64,000 nt of DNA, from assembly GCA_021432635.1 (NCBI GenBank), contig MU270023.1, positions 992,001 through 1,056,000 on the forward strand, given 5' to 3'. Under the pieces are notes generated by a model, which worked only from the letters and a program-made list of their open reading frames with translations, did not search any database and was not told the origin of the DNA. The translations under genes and the position numbers were made by a program. The DNA is from Thozetella sp. PMI_491 (Eukaryota; Ascomycota; Sordariomycetes; Chaetosphaeriales; Chaetosphaeriaceae). Of the stretch, positions 23,201 through 35,289 are shown piece after piece (within the stretch, counting starts at the first letter, position 1; the number at the start of each line of letters is the position of its first letter).

Positions 23201-25839
23201 CACGTCCTCAACTTCACCGGTGCACTACAGGCACCCCAAGTCGGACCAGTGCTCGCTAACGGGTCACCGAGATTCAAATATCTCGGTTGCTTCCATGATG
23301 GAATCGGTGCCGCCCGTATCGAGCCCGCTAGTACCACGTCGAGCAATAACTCGAACGGGTTCTGTCAACAATATGCTCTGACTAACAAAGCCGCGTTTGG
23401 CGCCACCGAGTGTGAGTTCTCCCACACAAGGCACAAGTCGCTTTTACATGCCTATCTAGAGTACGGGAGCTAACTAGGAGAAAACTAGATATGTCGGAAT
23501 GTTGGATTGGCCGAAATATACCTAGCGCCGAGCTACAGGTCGCCGACTCGCTTTGTCAGAACTACATCTGTTCGGGATCGAGCATAGAGACCTGCGGCGG
23601 TGTCGGGTCCTACGCTAAAATGTGGTATGATGTCACTGCTTATTTCCCACAAAATAGGAGTCTTGCAGCCGCCTACCGGCCTCCTTCTTGGAGGGCCACC
23701 GTTGGGAGCTACGTCTACGCCGGCTGTATCTACGACAACGGTAGCGCTAGATCACTCTCCAAGGCGATGGCCAGTTCCAATGGGCTGACCCTGGAGGACT
23801 GTGCCGCAGCGTGTAGCGGTTACAAGTACTTTGGAACCGAGTACAGTGCGGAATGCTATTGCGGCAATTCTGTCGCATCCACTGGAGTTTACGAGACCGA
23901 TTCTGACTGCAACATGCTCTGTGGTGGAGATGTGACGGAATTCTGTGGCGGAGCATCGCGCCTGTCGCTCTACGCCCTAAACGGCACAAGCGCAAACCTG
24001 ACGGTCTCTGCTACCACATCGGCGACGGAAAAGGCTACAGGCGCGTCGACCTCCTCGGCAGAAATTTCAACAGCCACTGGGTCCGCCGTGACGGTAGCGT
24101 CAGTTGGAGACTACTTCTACTATGGCTGCTACAGTGACAACATTGCGAACCGCACACTTCAGTCCAAATCCACCTCCAGCGCCTCCGTATCGGTCGAGTT
24201 CTGCGCCTCCTACTGTAGCGACTACCAGTACTTTGGTGTGGAGTGGAGCCGGGAGTGCTACTGCGGCAGCAGTCTTCTGGCGAGTTCCACAGTTGCAACC
24301 GATGGTAGATGCAGCATGGCCTGTGTGGCAAATGCGGGCGAGATATGTGGTGGTTCCTCCGGCCTGTCCATTTACTTGCGCAATTCGAGTGCATCGTCGC
24401 CGTCTTCTTCTTCGTCCAGCCCTACCGCAAGCACGGCTTCAACGACATCTGCCGTGGCCCCGGCTTCCCTCGGCTGTCCTGACTCGAATGCCACCACCTA
24501 TAATGCGTCGAATGGCCAGGTTTTCTTGTTGGAGTGCTACATAGACCATGAGGGGGGTGATCTCTCCATGGTGCCGGTCAGTTCGTACGCCGCGTGCTGC
24601 GAAGCTTGCGCTAATACCGCGACTTGCATTGCATTTTCTTGGCTCCCGGGCACTAATAACCCATGCTATATGAAAAATATCATCGGTACTGGACTTAGGA
24701 ATACGGGGGTCTGGGGTGCAGTACTGGTTTCTACTTTTGCGGCAGCCTCGACGACATCGACCACCTCGAGCACTCTCCTGACTTCGTCAAGTCCGGTTAC
24801 GTCGGGGTTTACCTCCACCTCTGCTTACACCACTAGCTCCAGCACCCTAAGTGTCACTCCTTCGACTTTTAGTAGCTCAGCATCTACAAGCAACTCGATA
24901 GCTAGGAGCAGCATGGGCAGTCAAACGTCTGCAAGCACTGAAACATCTGCAAGCGGTTTACTGTCTACAGGTAATGCGGGTATCCTGACATTGACTGATA
25001 GCTCGATTTCTACAAGTGGTTCAGCATCTGCGAGCGGCACAGCGTCTGCTAGCAGCGAGTGGCCTACAGGCGGCACGAGTAATCCCGCATTTGCGAGCAG
25101 CCCAAGGTCCGCAAGCAGCTCATCCATGAGCAGCTCGGCGCCTACGAGCAGCTCAACGTCCACAGTCGGCTCTGTAGCCACACAAGTGAATACAGCCTCG
25201 TCAACGACATCTTCTGTTGGGCCGTCCTCTATCCCAGATTGGCAATACTACGGTTGCGCAAATGACAGCACCTCAAGGCGTGCTCTCGCGGGCACTTCGG
25301 CTTACACAAACAATGCCATGACGATAGAAATATGCCAAGCTTACTGTGCGTCAAAGAGGTTGCCCCTGGCCGGTCTTGAGTACAGCACTCAGTGTTACTG
25401 CGGCATAAATCTCGCTTCTGGATACGCCATCGGGCAGACAGGCTGCAATATGGGCTGCGGAGGTAACAAAAGTGAGATATGCGGTGGATCCTCTCGCCTC
25501 AGCGTCTACTTGAACACCACATTTCCTAACCCTGTGGTCGTTGCATCGGCGAGCGGGCAGCAACTTCTAGGCTGCTACGCCGATAGTACGGCCTCCCGCA
25601 CGCTGAAATACTATCGAACTTCGTCCCCCACGGACATGACTGTTGAAGTCTGCGTCGCAGCTTGTCAAACGCAGGGCTACTCGGTCGCTGGTGTCGAGTA
25701 TGGCCAAGAGTGCTACTGCGACAACGCTATCCCATCAGATAGTCTGCTTGCACCAAATTCGGACTGCATGGGAATGTTATGCTCGGGCAACTCAACCGAG
25801 TATTGTGCTGCTGCGGGTAGGATATTGGTGTATGTATGA
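20252..25839 (+). CDS. Large secreted beta-propeller-like protein with five WSC domains
   Basis: Five exons, 20252-20351, 20422-20901, 20965-21779, 21839-23411 and 23489-25839, give 5,319 nt and 1,772 residues. A signal peptide is followed by a PQQ-like beta-propeller region (about residues 40-560; motifs GGAFGQLWQ, YAVDAINGTLYA, RDLGSGGVALLP). Ig/Hydin-like beta segments follow to about 930. WSC domains begin near residues 942, 1062, 1196, 1573 and 1679, recognisable by YxGCxxD, ECYCG and C-GG-S-LS-Y blocks. A PAN/apple-like module (about 1317-1395) and a Ser/Thr-rich linker (about 1400-1570) sit between the third and fourth WSC. WSC domains bind wall polysaccharides. There is no GPI or membrane signal at the C-terminus, so it is probably secreted. 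The role of the propeller is unknown. Confidence 0.9.
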
Positions 25840-26027
25840 AAGACTATGGATTTGTAGCAGTAGTGATTTCTTACATCGTTTTATTTACGTATATGATAGT
25901 TAAGCGTTGTGCCAGAAATGGAAAAGTAAGTAGGTCCTTACAAAAGCCTTAGTGTAGCTAAACTAGCACTCCCACCCCCTGCAAGAAAGAGATTTTCGGG
26001 GTTATATGGTATAATAACAGCAGATTT

Positions 26028-26510
26028 CTACCTAGACAGCCTCAGATCAGCATCTGCCCGATTTTCACTCTCTTTGATCTTGTCTCTGACATCTACCTTG
26101 CCTAAAAGCTCCTCGCCAAACAAGTAACATGTGATTCGCCTCATCTTCCCCCCTTCGGCAAGGTCATATATGGCACAGCACCTAATCCTGATCACGTCTC
26201 CAGGGTGTACGTGGTAGTTGTGCACTGCTTGTTCTACCTCGTTCTTGTAGTAGAAATACGCTTCCATCTGCAGAAATACCCGACCACGATCGCTCATGAC
26301 GATTAGTGGGACCACGGTCTCATCGGCGTTGGCATGGATTGCCCCGTAGTGCGCCATGATGCCCCCCTTTCCCTTGAGTGTGCCTACGGTGGTATCTGGT
26401 AGGACCAACTCAACGTCGTCAGTGTAGAAGGCATGTTGGGCAGCATAGTCTCTGGCATTGAATGCCCTTATGTAATTGAGGAACTCAGCCGTGGGGAGAT
26501 TCTGTGTCAT
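26028..26510 (-). CDS. NTF2/SnoaL-like fold protein
   Basis: Single exon of 160 residues. The pattern fits the SnoaL-like NTF2 fold: an N-terminal helix with FLNYIRAFNARDY, then FYTDDVELVLPD, GIMAHYG, and alternating strands ending in RITCYLF. These are small alpha+beta-barrel proteins that act as isomerases, hydratases or ligand binders; here the substrate is unknown. The first ATG is used. No signal peptide. A 10-bp tandem repeat lies about 150 bp upstream, in the promoter position. Confidence 0.75.
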   Translation of the reverse strand: MTQNLPTAEFLNYIRAFNARDYAAQHAFYTDDVELVLPDTTVGTLKGKGGIMAHYGAIHANADETVVPLIVMSDRGRVFLQMEAYFYYKNEVEQAVHNYHVHPGDVIRIRCCAIYDLAEGGKMRRITCYLFGEELLGKVDVRDKIKESENRADADLRLSR

Positions 26511-26656
26511 GCTGGTCGTCGATTGATGCTTTGGCGGACAGGGCTATAGTAGCGGGAATGATTGTGGTAGTCTCCAATCGGTGGCTTTTTAAACTGACCG
26601 AACAATCACTTGTGCAGAATATGTCACAACTCCTAAGCTTGAGGTACTCGGGCTCT

Positions 26657-26730
26657 GACAAGCTGGGACAAGCTGGGACAAGCTGGGACAAGCTGGGACA
26701 AGCTGGGACAAGCTGGGACAAGCTGGGACA
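26657..26730. repeat. 10-bp minisatellite, about seven perfect copies
   Basis: The unit GACAAGCTGG is repeated head to tail about 7.4 times without mismatch. It begins about 150 bp upstream of the NTF2-like gene start. Perfect copies suggest recent expansion and likely length polymorphism. Confidence 0.95.
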
Positions 26731-27376
26731 ACGGGATAGGAGGCACTATTGACTCTCGCTTTGGCGTTTGCTGGCAGGAAAACCCTTTCGTTCCCACCCT
26801 CCACTTTCCGCCATGCCCTCGCTATTTATGCCATTTGGTCCAACCAAGCAAATAAGAGCAGAATGATATATGAGCACGAGTCGCAGTGCGCCTTACACTG
26901 TATCGGGATGTGGGAGTCCGTTCCAGCGTGAGACACCCCTGCTATCCTGGCGAGTGCGGGGTGAGAATTTGACCTCATGAAAGCCACGCTAATGCAAGCG
27001 CGGCATGGAGCTGGGGAGGAATCGGGTCCCCACAGACCCGGCAGGATTAACGCAGCTGAGTCGGAAAGATGATAAAGCTGGACAAGTGGCGAGGCGTTCT
27101 GGTATGTCTTGTTAGAATGGTTAATATTCTTAGGTAATGAGGCTGTCCTTTTCCTTTTGCTCCGTTATAGTGATAACCCCTCACTAGACTAGTTGGGAGG
27201 GATCGGCCTTTGCATACTCAGAGCAGGCTCTACCTACTTCGTCCAGTTTTAAAGGCAGAGGGACGTGGCAATATACAAGTATGACGATTTATGGGTCAAT
27301 CATCTCATAATTAAAATATCTTTCTACAGGTATACTAGTGAGTATACTATTAACACTCATACACTTCTATCTCTAG
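26731..27376. other. Intergenic, no gene supported
   Basis: Lies between the minisatellite and the 3' end of the Ser/Thr-rich protein gene. AT-rich near 27270-27370. No coding frame is supported. Confidence 0.5.
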
Positions 27377-28594
27377 CTAAAAGTTGGGTACCTGGCAAGA
27401 AGCTGTCGAATATGCCATGCACACATTAGTCTTACAGCACGTGTTAATAGCACATAAGTAGTTAGTGGGACAGTCGAGAGTAGTTGTGCACGACTTAAGC
27501 AAGCTGCACTGGGCCGCTGGCGCGCAAAAATGTTGTCCCTCGACACCACCAGTGCAGAAGCTCAGGCCAATGCAGTTATTGCAGTAGGTAAGGTTGCCGC
27601 AGGATGCCGAAATCCCACTACACTGGCTCACATTTAACCGGGCAGGATCAAGAGGAGGAAGAGTCGATGTGCTCTGTTGTACGGTTGATGTACTCTGTGT
27701 TGTTATTGACATGCTTTGTGTTGATATGGTTTCCTTTGCAGTCGATGTGCTCTGCGTTACTGTCGACGTGCTCTGACTGGCTGCTGAAGTGCTCTGATTT
27801 GCTGGTGGTGTGGGGTTATTTTGACTCGTTGATGTGCTCTGCTGTACTGTTGATGTGCTTGGCGTGCTTGATGTGCTTGGCGTGCTTGATGTGCTTGGCG
27901 TGCTTGATGTGCTCTGCTTTATTGTTGATGTACTTGAGGTGCTCTGTTTCACTGTCGATGTAACTGGCGTGAAGGGTGTGACGGTGGTAGTGACTGTGAT
28001 TGACAGGACTGTCTTCGTTATTGACGTAGCCGTCACTGTGACTTTACTCACATTCCTGGTTAGTACTTGGCAGGATATAGCAGCGGCTGCCGAACTGAAG
28101 AGAGAGGGGACAGCTAAAAAGGCAGCTCACCAGTAGGTGTATTGGCTGTGACCACCCATGTCGTGCCCACGAAGCACGAACATGCGCTGCTGTATCTGAT
28201 GGCGCCACTACACATTGAAGCGTAGCCCGGTACGGTCTTGGACACATCAGTTGCCGCTACGGTCGACGTCTCCGTCTTGGCAGCGGCGGTGACCGTGACC
28301 GTGCCGAGCGTCGCGGTTGCAGTCGCCGCAGTAGTGGTGGTTGTGATAGTCCTGTAAAAGATTAGCAGTCCATCTAGTTTTGGGGACACTGCGGAATCAA
28401 ACTAACACAGTTGCCGGCGTAGTCGTAACGGCGATGAACGAGATGCAGTCGGCAAGCTTGGAAGCTAAGGGGTTGCTGGATGAGGTGTGGGTGACGGCTC
28501 GCAGACAATTATCTTCCAGGCAAGCAGTAGTCTTGGCCGATGTGACGGCTGCCAAATAGGCAGCCGCCAGCAGACGGACGAGCGTAGGCTGCAT
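27377..28594 (-). CDS. Ser/Thr-rich cell-wall-type secreted protein with Cys-rich C-terminus
   Basis: Three exons, 28594-28407, 28351-28131 and 28035-27377, give 1,068 nt and 355 residues. Signal peptide MQPTLVRLLAAAYLAAVTSA. It continues with a short Cys-containing region, a Thr/Val-rich strand-forming stretch, and a Ser/Thr/Gln/Pro low-complexity region built on QSTS and TPSTSS repeats. It ends with a Cys-dense module of about 80 residues. The layout suggests a heavily O-glycosylated stalk carrying a disulphide-rich head. I do not recognise the head domain. The second intron's acceptor is chosen as the one restoring phase 22 bp after a TACTAAC branch site; a nearer acceptor would change a few residues. 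No GPI signal. Confidence 0.7.
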
Positions 28595-29433
28595 CACGAG
28601 CAAGAAAACAGACAGGCTAGAGATGTTGTCTGGCGCGCCAGGAGTCAGATATGTGCGAAACGCGGTATTTAACAGCCATAGCACCGCAATGCTTCTTTGC
28701 ATCACCCCCGGCGGCTCTCCGGCTCCGAGGTTCTTGATATATTTTATTTGCCCCTCTGTGGCGGTGGGAGATTATTCTTCCTGGGACAGTGGTTGTCGAG
28801 ACCTGATGACAAGAGAATTATTCCCTTTAGCGCCCGGCCTGACCCCCGGACTAATGAAAATGTACCCACCAAAACTGACTACTGTAGGGTTATCGCATAT
28901 AAGCATTGGGCCTCAAGTCTTGTTTTTTTAGCCGGGAATTCCTAGCCAGTAGGCGGAAGATCAGTAGTTTGGGCATTGGCCAATAGTTTTGCGCTTCGCT
29001 GCCAATGTGGAGATTACGTTACCACTTCGCTGGGACCTGGGCAGACAAGGGCTGCCACGAGGCTGGCTGCAACCGAGCCTAGCTCCGTGCCGTTACTCGG
29101 CTAGTAGCACGCTTCGATACCTAGTCATGCCTCAACCGGGAATCTATTAGAGCCTAGGCGAACGCCTCGGCCGGTGTGGAATACGGATACAGACAGCCCC
29201 CTACAAGGTGTCTAGTCTACGGAGCCGCGACGATGGAAGCCCTCCGCCTCCCGATTTGACAGCCGCAAACATCTCGCGTTCTTACGCTCTTTTATTTCAT
29301 TTATTTATTTTGGCTTGTCCTCTCTCCTTTGACAGCCGCTGCCGTCGACTGCTCCCTTCCCAGCTTGTGGACTCTCTGGATCTCCACGTCCTCTCCTTTG
29401 GTTTAACCTCTCCATTCTTTTACTCTCCATGAT
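28595..29433. other. Divergent promoter region
   Basis: 839 bp between the starts of the Ser/Thr-rich protein gene (minus) and the large secreted protein gene (plus). Pyrimidine-rich from about 29280 to 29430. No gene supported. Confidence 0.45.
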
Positions 29434-32400
29434 ATGGCCATACTTATGCGATGGCTCGCCACTGGGTTGGTGGCAAGTAGTGGCTATCTCGTAGCCGGTG
29501 CCCCTGCTGCGAGCGCCGATGCATCTGCCACGGCGAGCATCGGGAGCGACATGGCCAGCACGATCATCCCGGCAGATCAGCCCCTGGCCACGCTCACCCC
29601 CGCGCCTCCCCCGGGCGTCGATATGGGTGGCATTGGCGTATTAATACCGGTCCATGACAACGAGCACTTCTACAACGGGTCGCAGCCCGACGCCGGGAAC
29701 GATACCAACGCCGGCATCGTGACTATTCAGCTCAGCGTCACCTACAACCATCCCTCAGTTGCGCTGGACCACTCCATCTACCTCACTGATGTGGCGTGTG
29801 AGAATGGCATGCTGCTACGGGCCGTCTTCAACTCGACTGGAGCCTACGCCTACGCCGAGTCGACCTGGCCCGCGCTCGTCGCTAACGGAAGTTCCCTCGT
29901 GCTCATCACCTCGGCGGCCACCTGCGGTGCTCACGAGGACCAGAATGCGTTTTTCCTAGCCAGCAGCCTCGTCTTTGACGATCCAAGCCTCTCTTTTGTC
30001 GCCCATGGCGAGGAAAAGGCCCTGAATGACTTGATGCAGGGCATGCAAGTGGGCGTAGGCGGAACCGTCCAAATTCCGGCCGCTTCCAACGACACATCCG
30101 GCCAGCAAGCGGACAACAGCACCAGCGATCAGCCTGCGTGCGGATTGCCTGCCGACGACACGCTAGAGGGCCTTCCAGCTGTGGCTTGTGGCACCGGTTT
30201 CGACGCTGCTCTCAACTCCAGGCTCGGCTATTACAACGTCAATGACAGCAGGATCCAGGTATGCTTTCTTTAGCCATCCTTGTAGCTTTTTGGTCTACGG
30301 TGAATCTTACCCCCTCTTTCTAGGGTATTTTTAGTGTCGCTGGCTCAGGAGGTGGTACCGGACTGCTCAAGCGGAGCTTTTGGGACGACCTCGATGACTT
30401 CATCGACGACATCGCCGATGCCATTGAATCCGCGGCCGAGGCCATTTTGGACGCAGCTGTGTCAGCCGCCAGGTTCATCTCCGAAACTGTCGAATCCATC
30501 GTTTCGGCCGTCGTCTCAATCGTTGTCGCCGCGTACAAGCTCGTCGAGTTCATCATTACAGGCGAGTACGACGATTCGTGGACTTTTGGTCTGCGGCTGA
30601 TGCCGTCTAGCAGCTCGATGATGGATTCGCCCTGGGGCGAAGCCTACAGGCTGGTTGACTATAACCCGGGAGAAAAAGATAGCGGATTCAGCGAAAGCAA
30701 GGCAGCTCTTGAGGGCATGCGAGACGATCTCATCGGCGAGCCGGATCCCGAACCTGGTATCGAGGTCTTCTGCGTCGATTGTGGCATCAGCGGCTCCGTA
30801 ACTGTCGCTGTCCACTTATCCATCCACCCGTTCGACGGCATCGGAGAGGGATCAGTCGGTGTCCATGGAAATATGTACGCGGGTCTATACCTAGGTATCG
30901 ACGCCTTCGCCAAAGCGGATAAGACCGTTACCAAGCAGCTTATATCGCGAGGCCTGCCGGGCTGGTCCATTCCGGGCATCATCTCCATCGGGCCGGAGCT
31001 GAGCCTCAGCGTCCAGGCCGGCGTCGAAGTTCAAGCCGAGGGGCAGATCTTTGCCGGTGCGTCCCTCAACTGGACTGACTTTCAGGCGAAGTTTGACATC
31101 GCCCATCCGTCCAAATCCACATCCTCGGGTTGGGACCCGATCTTCGACCGCAAGTTCAACGTGCACGGCTCAGTGTCGGCCACTGCTCACCTCGGCCTGC
31201 CCATCAAGCTGTTCTTTGGCGTTGACGTGTTTGATGGCGCCTTCACGCTGGGCGCGGGCCTAGTCGACACGCCAGCCATCGTTGCCACGGCCAAGTTCGA
31301 GGCAGCGACCGACGTGACGACCGGCGAGGTCACCATCGGCAGCGATTCGTGCGTCGGCGTCGAGGTTGATGTCTCGCTGACCAATGACCTGGCGTTCGAG
31401 TTGGATCCGGGCGGCAGTTGGCCACTCGCCAACTGGCCCGGCCCCACGCTGGCCTCGGCCTGTCTCGGTCACGAGCGAACGGGCGAGGAAGAGGAAGACG
31501 CGCCAGCAAAGTCGAACACCACTTCGGTCCCGGATCTTGAAGGCACGGTGACTTGCCCGGACCACAATGGACGCATCTTTAAAGACGCTGCTGGCAACCG
31601 CTTCTCCATTCTATGTTTTAATTCCACCTCGAAAAGCTTGTGGCATGTTGACTTCAAAGCTTTCGACACCTTCAATCAGTGCATCGAGTGGTGCGCCGGA
31701 CACAAGCGATGCGCCGGCGTGAGCTGGTACGATATTAGCTACCTTTCGAGCTTTGGCCCTGGCTTCTTTAACATCGATCCGATCTGGGGCACAGACGCAA
31801 ATGGCAAGATCTACACCTGTGCCATGGACGACAACAGGCCTCCAACGGCGTTAGTCAACGACGGCCGCTGGAGCGCGACGCCGGTAGCGTACGAGGAGGA
31901 GATTACCACGAACGTGACATGCCCGTCCTACGATAACGCCGTCTACGTCGGCCCCGATGGCCACTCGTGGCGCATCCACTGCTCCGGCTCCATCCCGTGG
32001 TACGACGATGGCCCATATCTGTCACCCTGTCGCCAGCTGCAGGAGTGCATGGACTTCTGTGCAGGCAACCCGGATTGCTCTGGCGCGAGGTGGTACCCGA
32101 CCACTGGTCTCTGCCAGATTGGTACCAAGAATCCGGCCATGCAGGCACCCGATGCCAACGCTGACCCCGTGCACTCGGTGGAGCTGCTGAACCCGCATGG
32201 CATCGTGAGCGTCATGTACGGCAAGCTAGACGTGACCGATTATGCCATTAAAAACTGGGCCACGGGCACCCGGCTCATGATCGACACGGCCGAGCTTAAT
32301 CGTTGGGCGCCTGTTGAGAAGCAAAAGTACGAGGAAGACGGCGACGTTTACTACCTCGGCTTTCCCAACCGGCCCATCTTCATGCTCTACACTTATGGCG

Positions 32401-33623
32401 GCTCCATGAAGAGCTGGGTCGGCGGCGACTGGATGGGCAAGGTCACTATCTATCCACCGGGCGTCCCCAACACTACCTGGGTTCCCGGCGTCGCTTATGT
32501 TCCAGGCACCCCGTCAACAAATTTGACGTTCACCGTCGACCCGGCCCCTCTAGCCCGCCCAGACGATATCACATGGGTCCGCATCGTCGAGGTCTGTTAC
32601 GCGCTGGCCCAGCAGCGCCTGCCCATCCAATGGTCCTTGCTGTACGAGACAGCGCGCGGCACCCCTTTTACCGTGGGCTGGGGTTACGCTAAAACCGCGT
32701 TTTGGAACAACTGGCCCAACCCCGCTAACAACGAGCGCTGGATGGTTGTTTGGTACAAGGACACACGCGTTAGTGAGAATGGCCGACTATATGCTGCCGT
32801 GGCTAGGGATGGAGAGAACATCAATCTCATGTACCGCGACGGTGCCTTGAACAAGCGCGAGGATACTATCGCTAGCGTCCATCAACGCACCATAGCTGCT
32901 TCTTCCAGAGAAGTGTTGTCGCGAACCACAAATGCTACTGCTTCAAACAGCAGCATCAGTGGCAGAAGCAGGAGAAGTGTTGGCCCGAAAGCTCTCAACT
33001 TTGGCACCGCTACAGTTCTGGACACCACGGGCTCCTTGGCGCTGTACCCTGGCGTCAATGGCAACCTGCTCGTCGCCGCAGCATCTGGAAACGCAGCTCA
33101 GAACCTGAGCATCCTAACCGGCAACACCACTCTAACGGCCGTGACAATTTACGGAAACGGGACAGCTGCGGGTGCTCGCCCCTCGCTCTTCATTGGGGGC
33201 GACTCGGCGGGCCGCGTGCTCCACTACTTCCCCGACGAGTTAGCTGCGCTGGGCGCCTCTCGTCTGCGCCTGGCCTTCCGTGATAGCCTGCCTCTCGGCT
33301 CACGGCTCGCTGGGCTCGTTCCCTCCCACACCCCGCAGCATGAGGGCATGGTGCTAGCCTTCGATGCGTCGGCGGGCGGCACACCGCCCCCCGCCACGGT
33401 GGGTAGGAAGCCGTTGTATCTAGTCATCTGCGACATCGCGGATCAGATTAACCGCGTCTTCCTTGTACAAGACTCGTCAACTGCCGCCATAACGGCCGCT
33501 CTTGAGGCTGACGACCGTAAGTTCGTACTCACCGGAGGGCAGGCAAGCAAGTGTGGCCCACTGCCACTAGTCGTCAGTGTCGAGCAGGCCGGGCCCGATG
33601 CGCCGTCTCCCGGGTGGCTTTGA
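29434..33623 (+). CDS. Very large secreted protein, DUF7029/DUF7223-like with PAN-like Cys modules
   Basis: Two exons, 29434-30258 and 30324-33623, total 4,125 nt and 1,374 residues. A hydrophobic N-terminus (signal peptide ending near AGAPA) leads to a domain with PSVALDHSIYLTDVAC, like the one I know from fungal proteins as DUF7029. A possible Kex2 site LLKR precedes an amphipathic, helix-rich stretch (about 280-350). A beta-rich domain starting at FCVDCGISGSVTV, like DUF7223, follows. Two Cys-containing modules (about residues 685-890, motifs ECMDFCAGNPDC and QCIEWCAGHKRC) resemble apple/PAN units. The domain names are from memory and unverified. The C-terminal 450 residues are unassigned. 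An in-frame ATG at 29446 is an alternative start. Confidence 0.85.
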
Positions 33624-34169
33624 TATTCCCGGTTTCCTGAGAAACCATCCATAAACGATATTGCTCATCTACTCCTTTAATAAAGTGGGAGTGACCTCTC
33701 TTAGTTTACTGTCATCTCCACAATGCTCGTTATACTTGAGTATAAAACTTATAGACTGTTTAATAGAGAGAAAATCTTACAAGTAGGCCATTCTAAGGCC
33801 ACTATAGTAGGTGGTGACAATTGACGGTCTATGAGGAGTGAACTTGGTCGAATCGATCTTGCCTCGTGGAATACCCCGGATGCTTGAATATTTTTGGACC
33901 AGGGCTGTGACTGAGTAAATTGAGTTTACTGAACTTTACTCGCAACTAAAACTCGATTTACTCAAAAACTTAAAATTCATAACTACTCAACCCTCATACT
34001 CAAAACTCGCAACTAACCCAAGTCATAACCCTAGTTTAGACTCATAGCCAGATATGCATTCCTCGAATCTCACTCGCTCGAACCTAAATCTTAGCCTTTC
34101 AGCACTGTTTCCTAGACTTACTACATCAAGGAGGTTCTGTTATACTAATCAGAATCATCTCACTTCTGT
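33624..34169. other. Intergenic with short ACTCA-type simple repeats
   Basis: At 33910-34020 the sequence is enriched in irregular TTTACTC/AACTC units on an AT-rich background. No gene supported. Confidence 0.4.
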
Positions 34170-35289
34170 TTAGAATTGGCCCTTTCCGCTTCTCTTCTCT
34201 TTTCACGTTCTCTCTGCTTTCCCCCCTCTTCTTTGAACAAATTCATGTTGTCTCTCTTGCCTGTTGCCACTGCGATGTCGATGAGTGTTTTCATTTTATA
34301 ATCCTCTTATTTACGATCTAGGCCCAGCTCTACAAGCCTCTCCATATTGGCAGCGGTATCCTTGTCCTGGCCCCAGTCCATGCGAGGTCCGTCCATATTC
34401 CGCTGTACCGTAGCGTGCAGCAAAGTGGCACTATCGCAGACAGCCGTAGAGAGATATGCATTTGCTTCGACGAAGAGTTGCAACGCCTCGCAGTGGGACA
34501 CATCATTCTCTATCGCGTAGGTGGGATTGCCGATATTTTCCGGTAAGATCCTTGGTACCGCTCAAACTGTTTGACATAAAGACAAATAGTTATAGATATT
34601 TCTCTCCTCTTGTTACCGTTTTCATATCGAAGCCCATATGAAGAAATTTCTCGAAGGGCACGATTGCTGCTGACGCAGCCGCTCTCTCGCCTACTAGACG
34701 GCTCGCAAGATAGTGCAGCGCGATATTGCCCTCCGGATCTCGCTCCATCAGAGACCAGCCGTGATCAAGCAAGTGTTATGTTACCCCATCGGCACGTGAC
34801 CGCAAAGCGAGATTTAAACCCATCGTTCTCTTCGACATGGATGATAGAGGGATCACGGATGACTAGCTACCGCACGACCTCCATGTCTACATCATCAAAT
34901 GGCCGGGTCATCGTACACATCCAGTGCAACGGCGTCAAGCGGAGCGGCTCAAGTTTCGGGTTATATTGGTCGACGATCCGGCCGAGGATCGTCTCGCCGT
35001 TGTCGTTGTGCGTTTTGACGTCCAGTCCGTTCTCAATGAAGAATCGAAGCAAGCCCTCATTGGCCCGCTTACTCTGATAGTTGAATAGCGGCGTGACGCC
35101 CTTGGTATTTCGCTTGTTCAGGTCAGCCCCGGCAGAAACAAGAGTCGTGAAGAAAGGAATGTCCTTTAACTTGAAGCTATCCATCGTAGAAAAGATTTGG
35201 CGGAAAATGGTGTCGCCATTTTCATCAGCCACATTAATGTCGGCTCCGTTGTTGATCGAGCTCTGGACCATATGTGACACGGAATTCAT
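34170..35289 (-). pseudogene. Ankyrin-repeat protein pseudogene (5'-truncated)
   Basis: Read on the minus strand, ankyrin units are evident: NNGADINVADENGDT, SAGADLNKRNTKGVTPLF, ENGLDVKTHNDNGET, DHGWSLMERDPEGNIALHYLA and KTLIDIAVATGKRDN. The open frame is broken by a TAG at 34869-34867, a frame change near 34830-34800, a TAA at 34778-34776 and a TAA at 34309-34307. After the last of these, coding-like sequence resumes in the same frame to 34170. One plausible intron (GTAACA...CAG, about 34620-34570) remains. There is no start region, because the SAT4 gene's last exon abuts and overlaps the first unit. I infer a degraded intracellular ankyrin protein. The multiple independent lesions argue against sequencing error. 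Confidence 0.75.

Noticed and set aside
24035-25181. Minus-strand frames across the WSC region
   Set aside because: Antisense shadows of Ser/Thr/Cys-rich codons of the WSC gene.
26657-26730. CRISPR-like array
   Set aside because: Units are contiguous 10-mers without spacers in a eukaryotic genome; it is a minisatellite.
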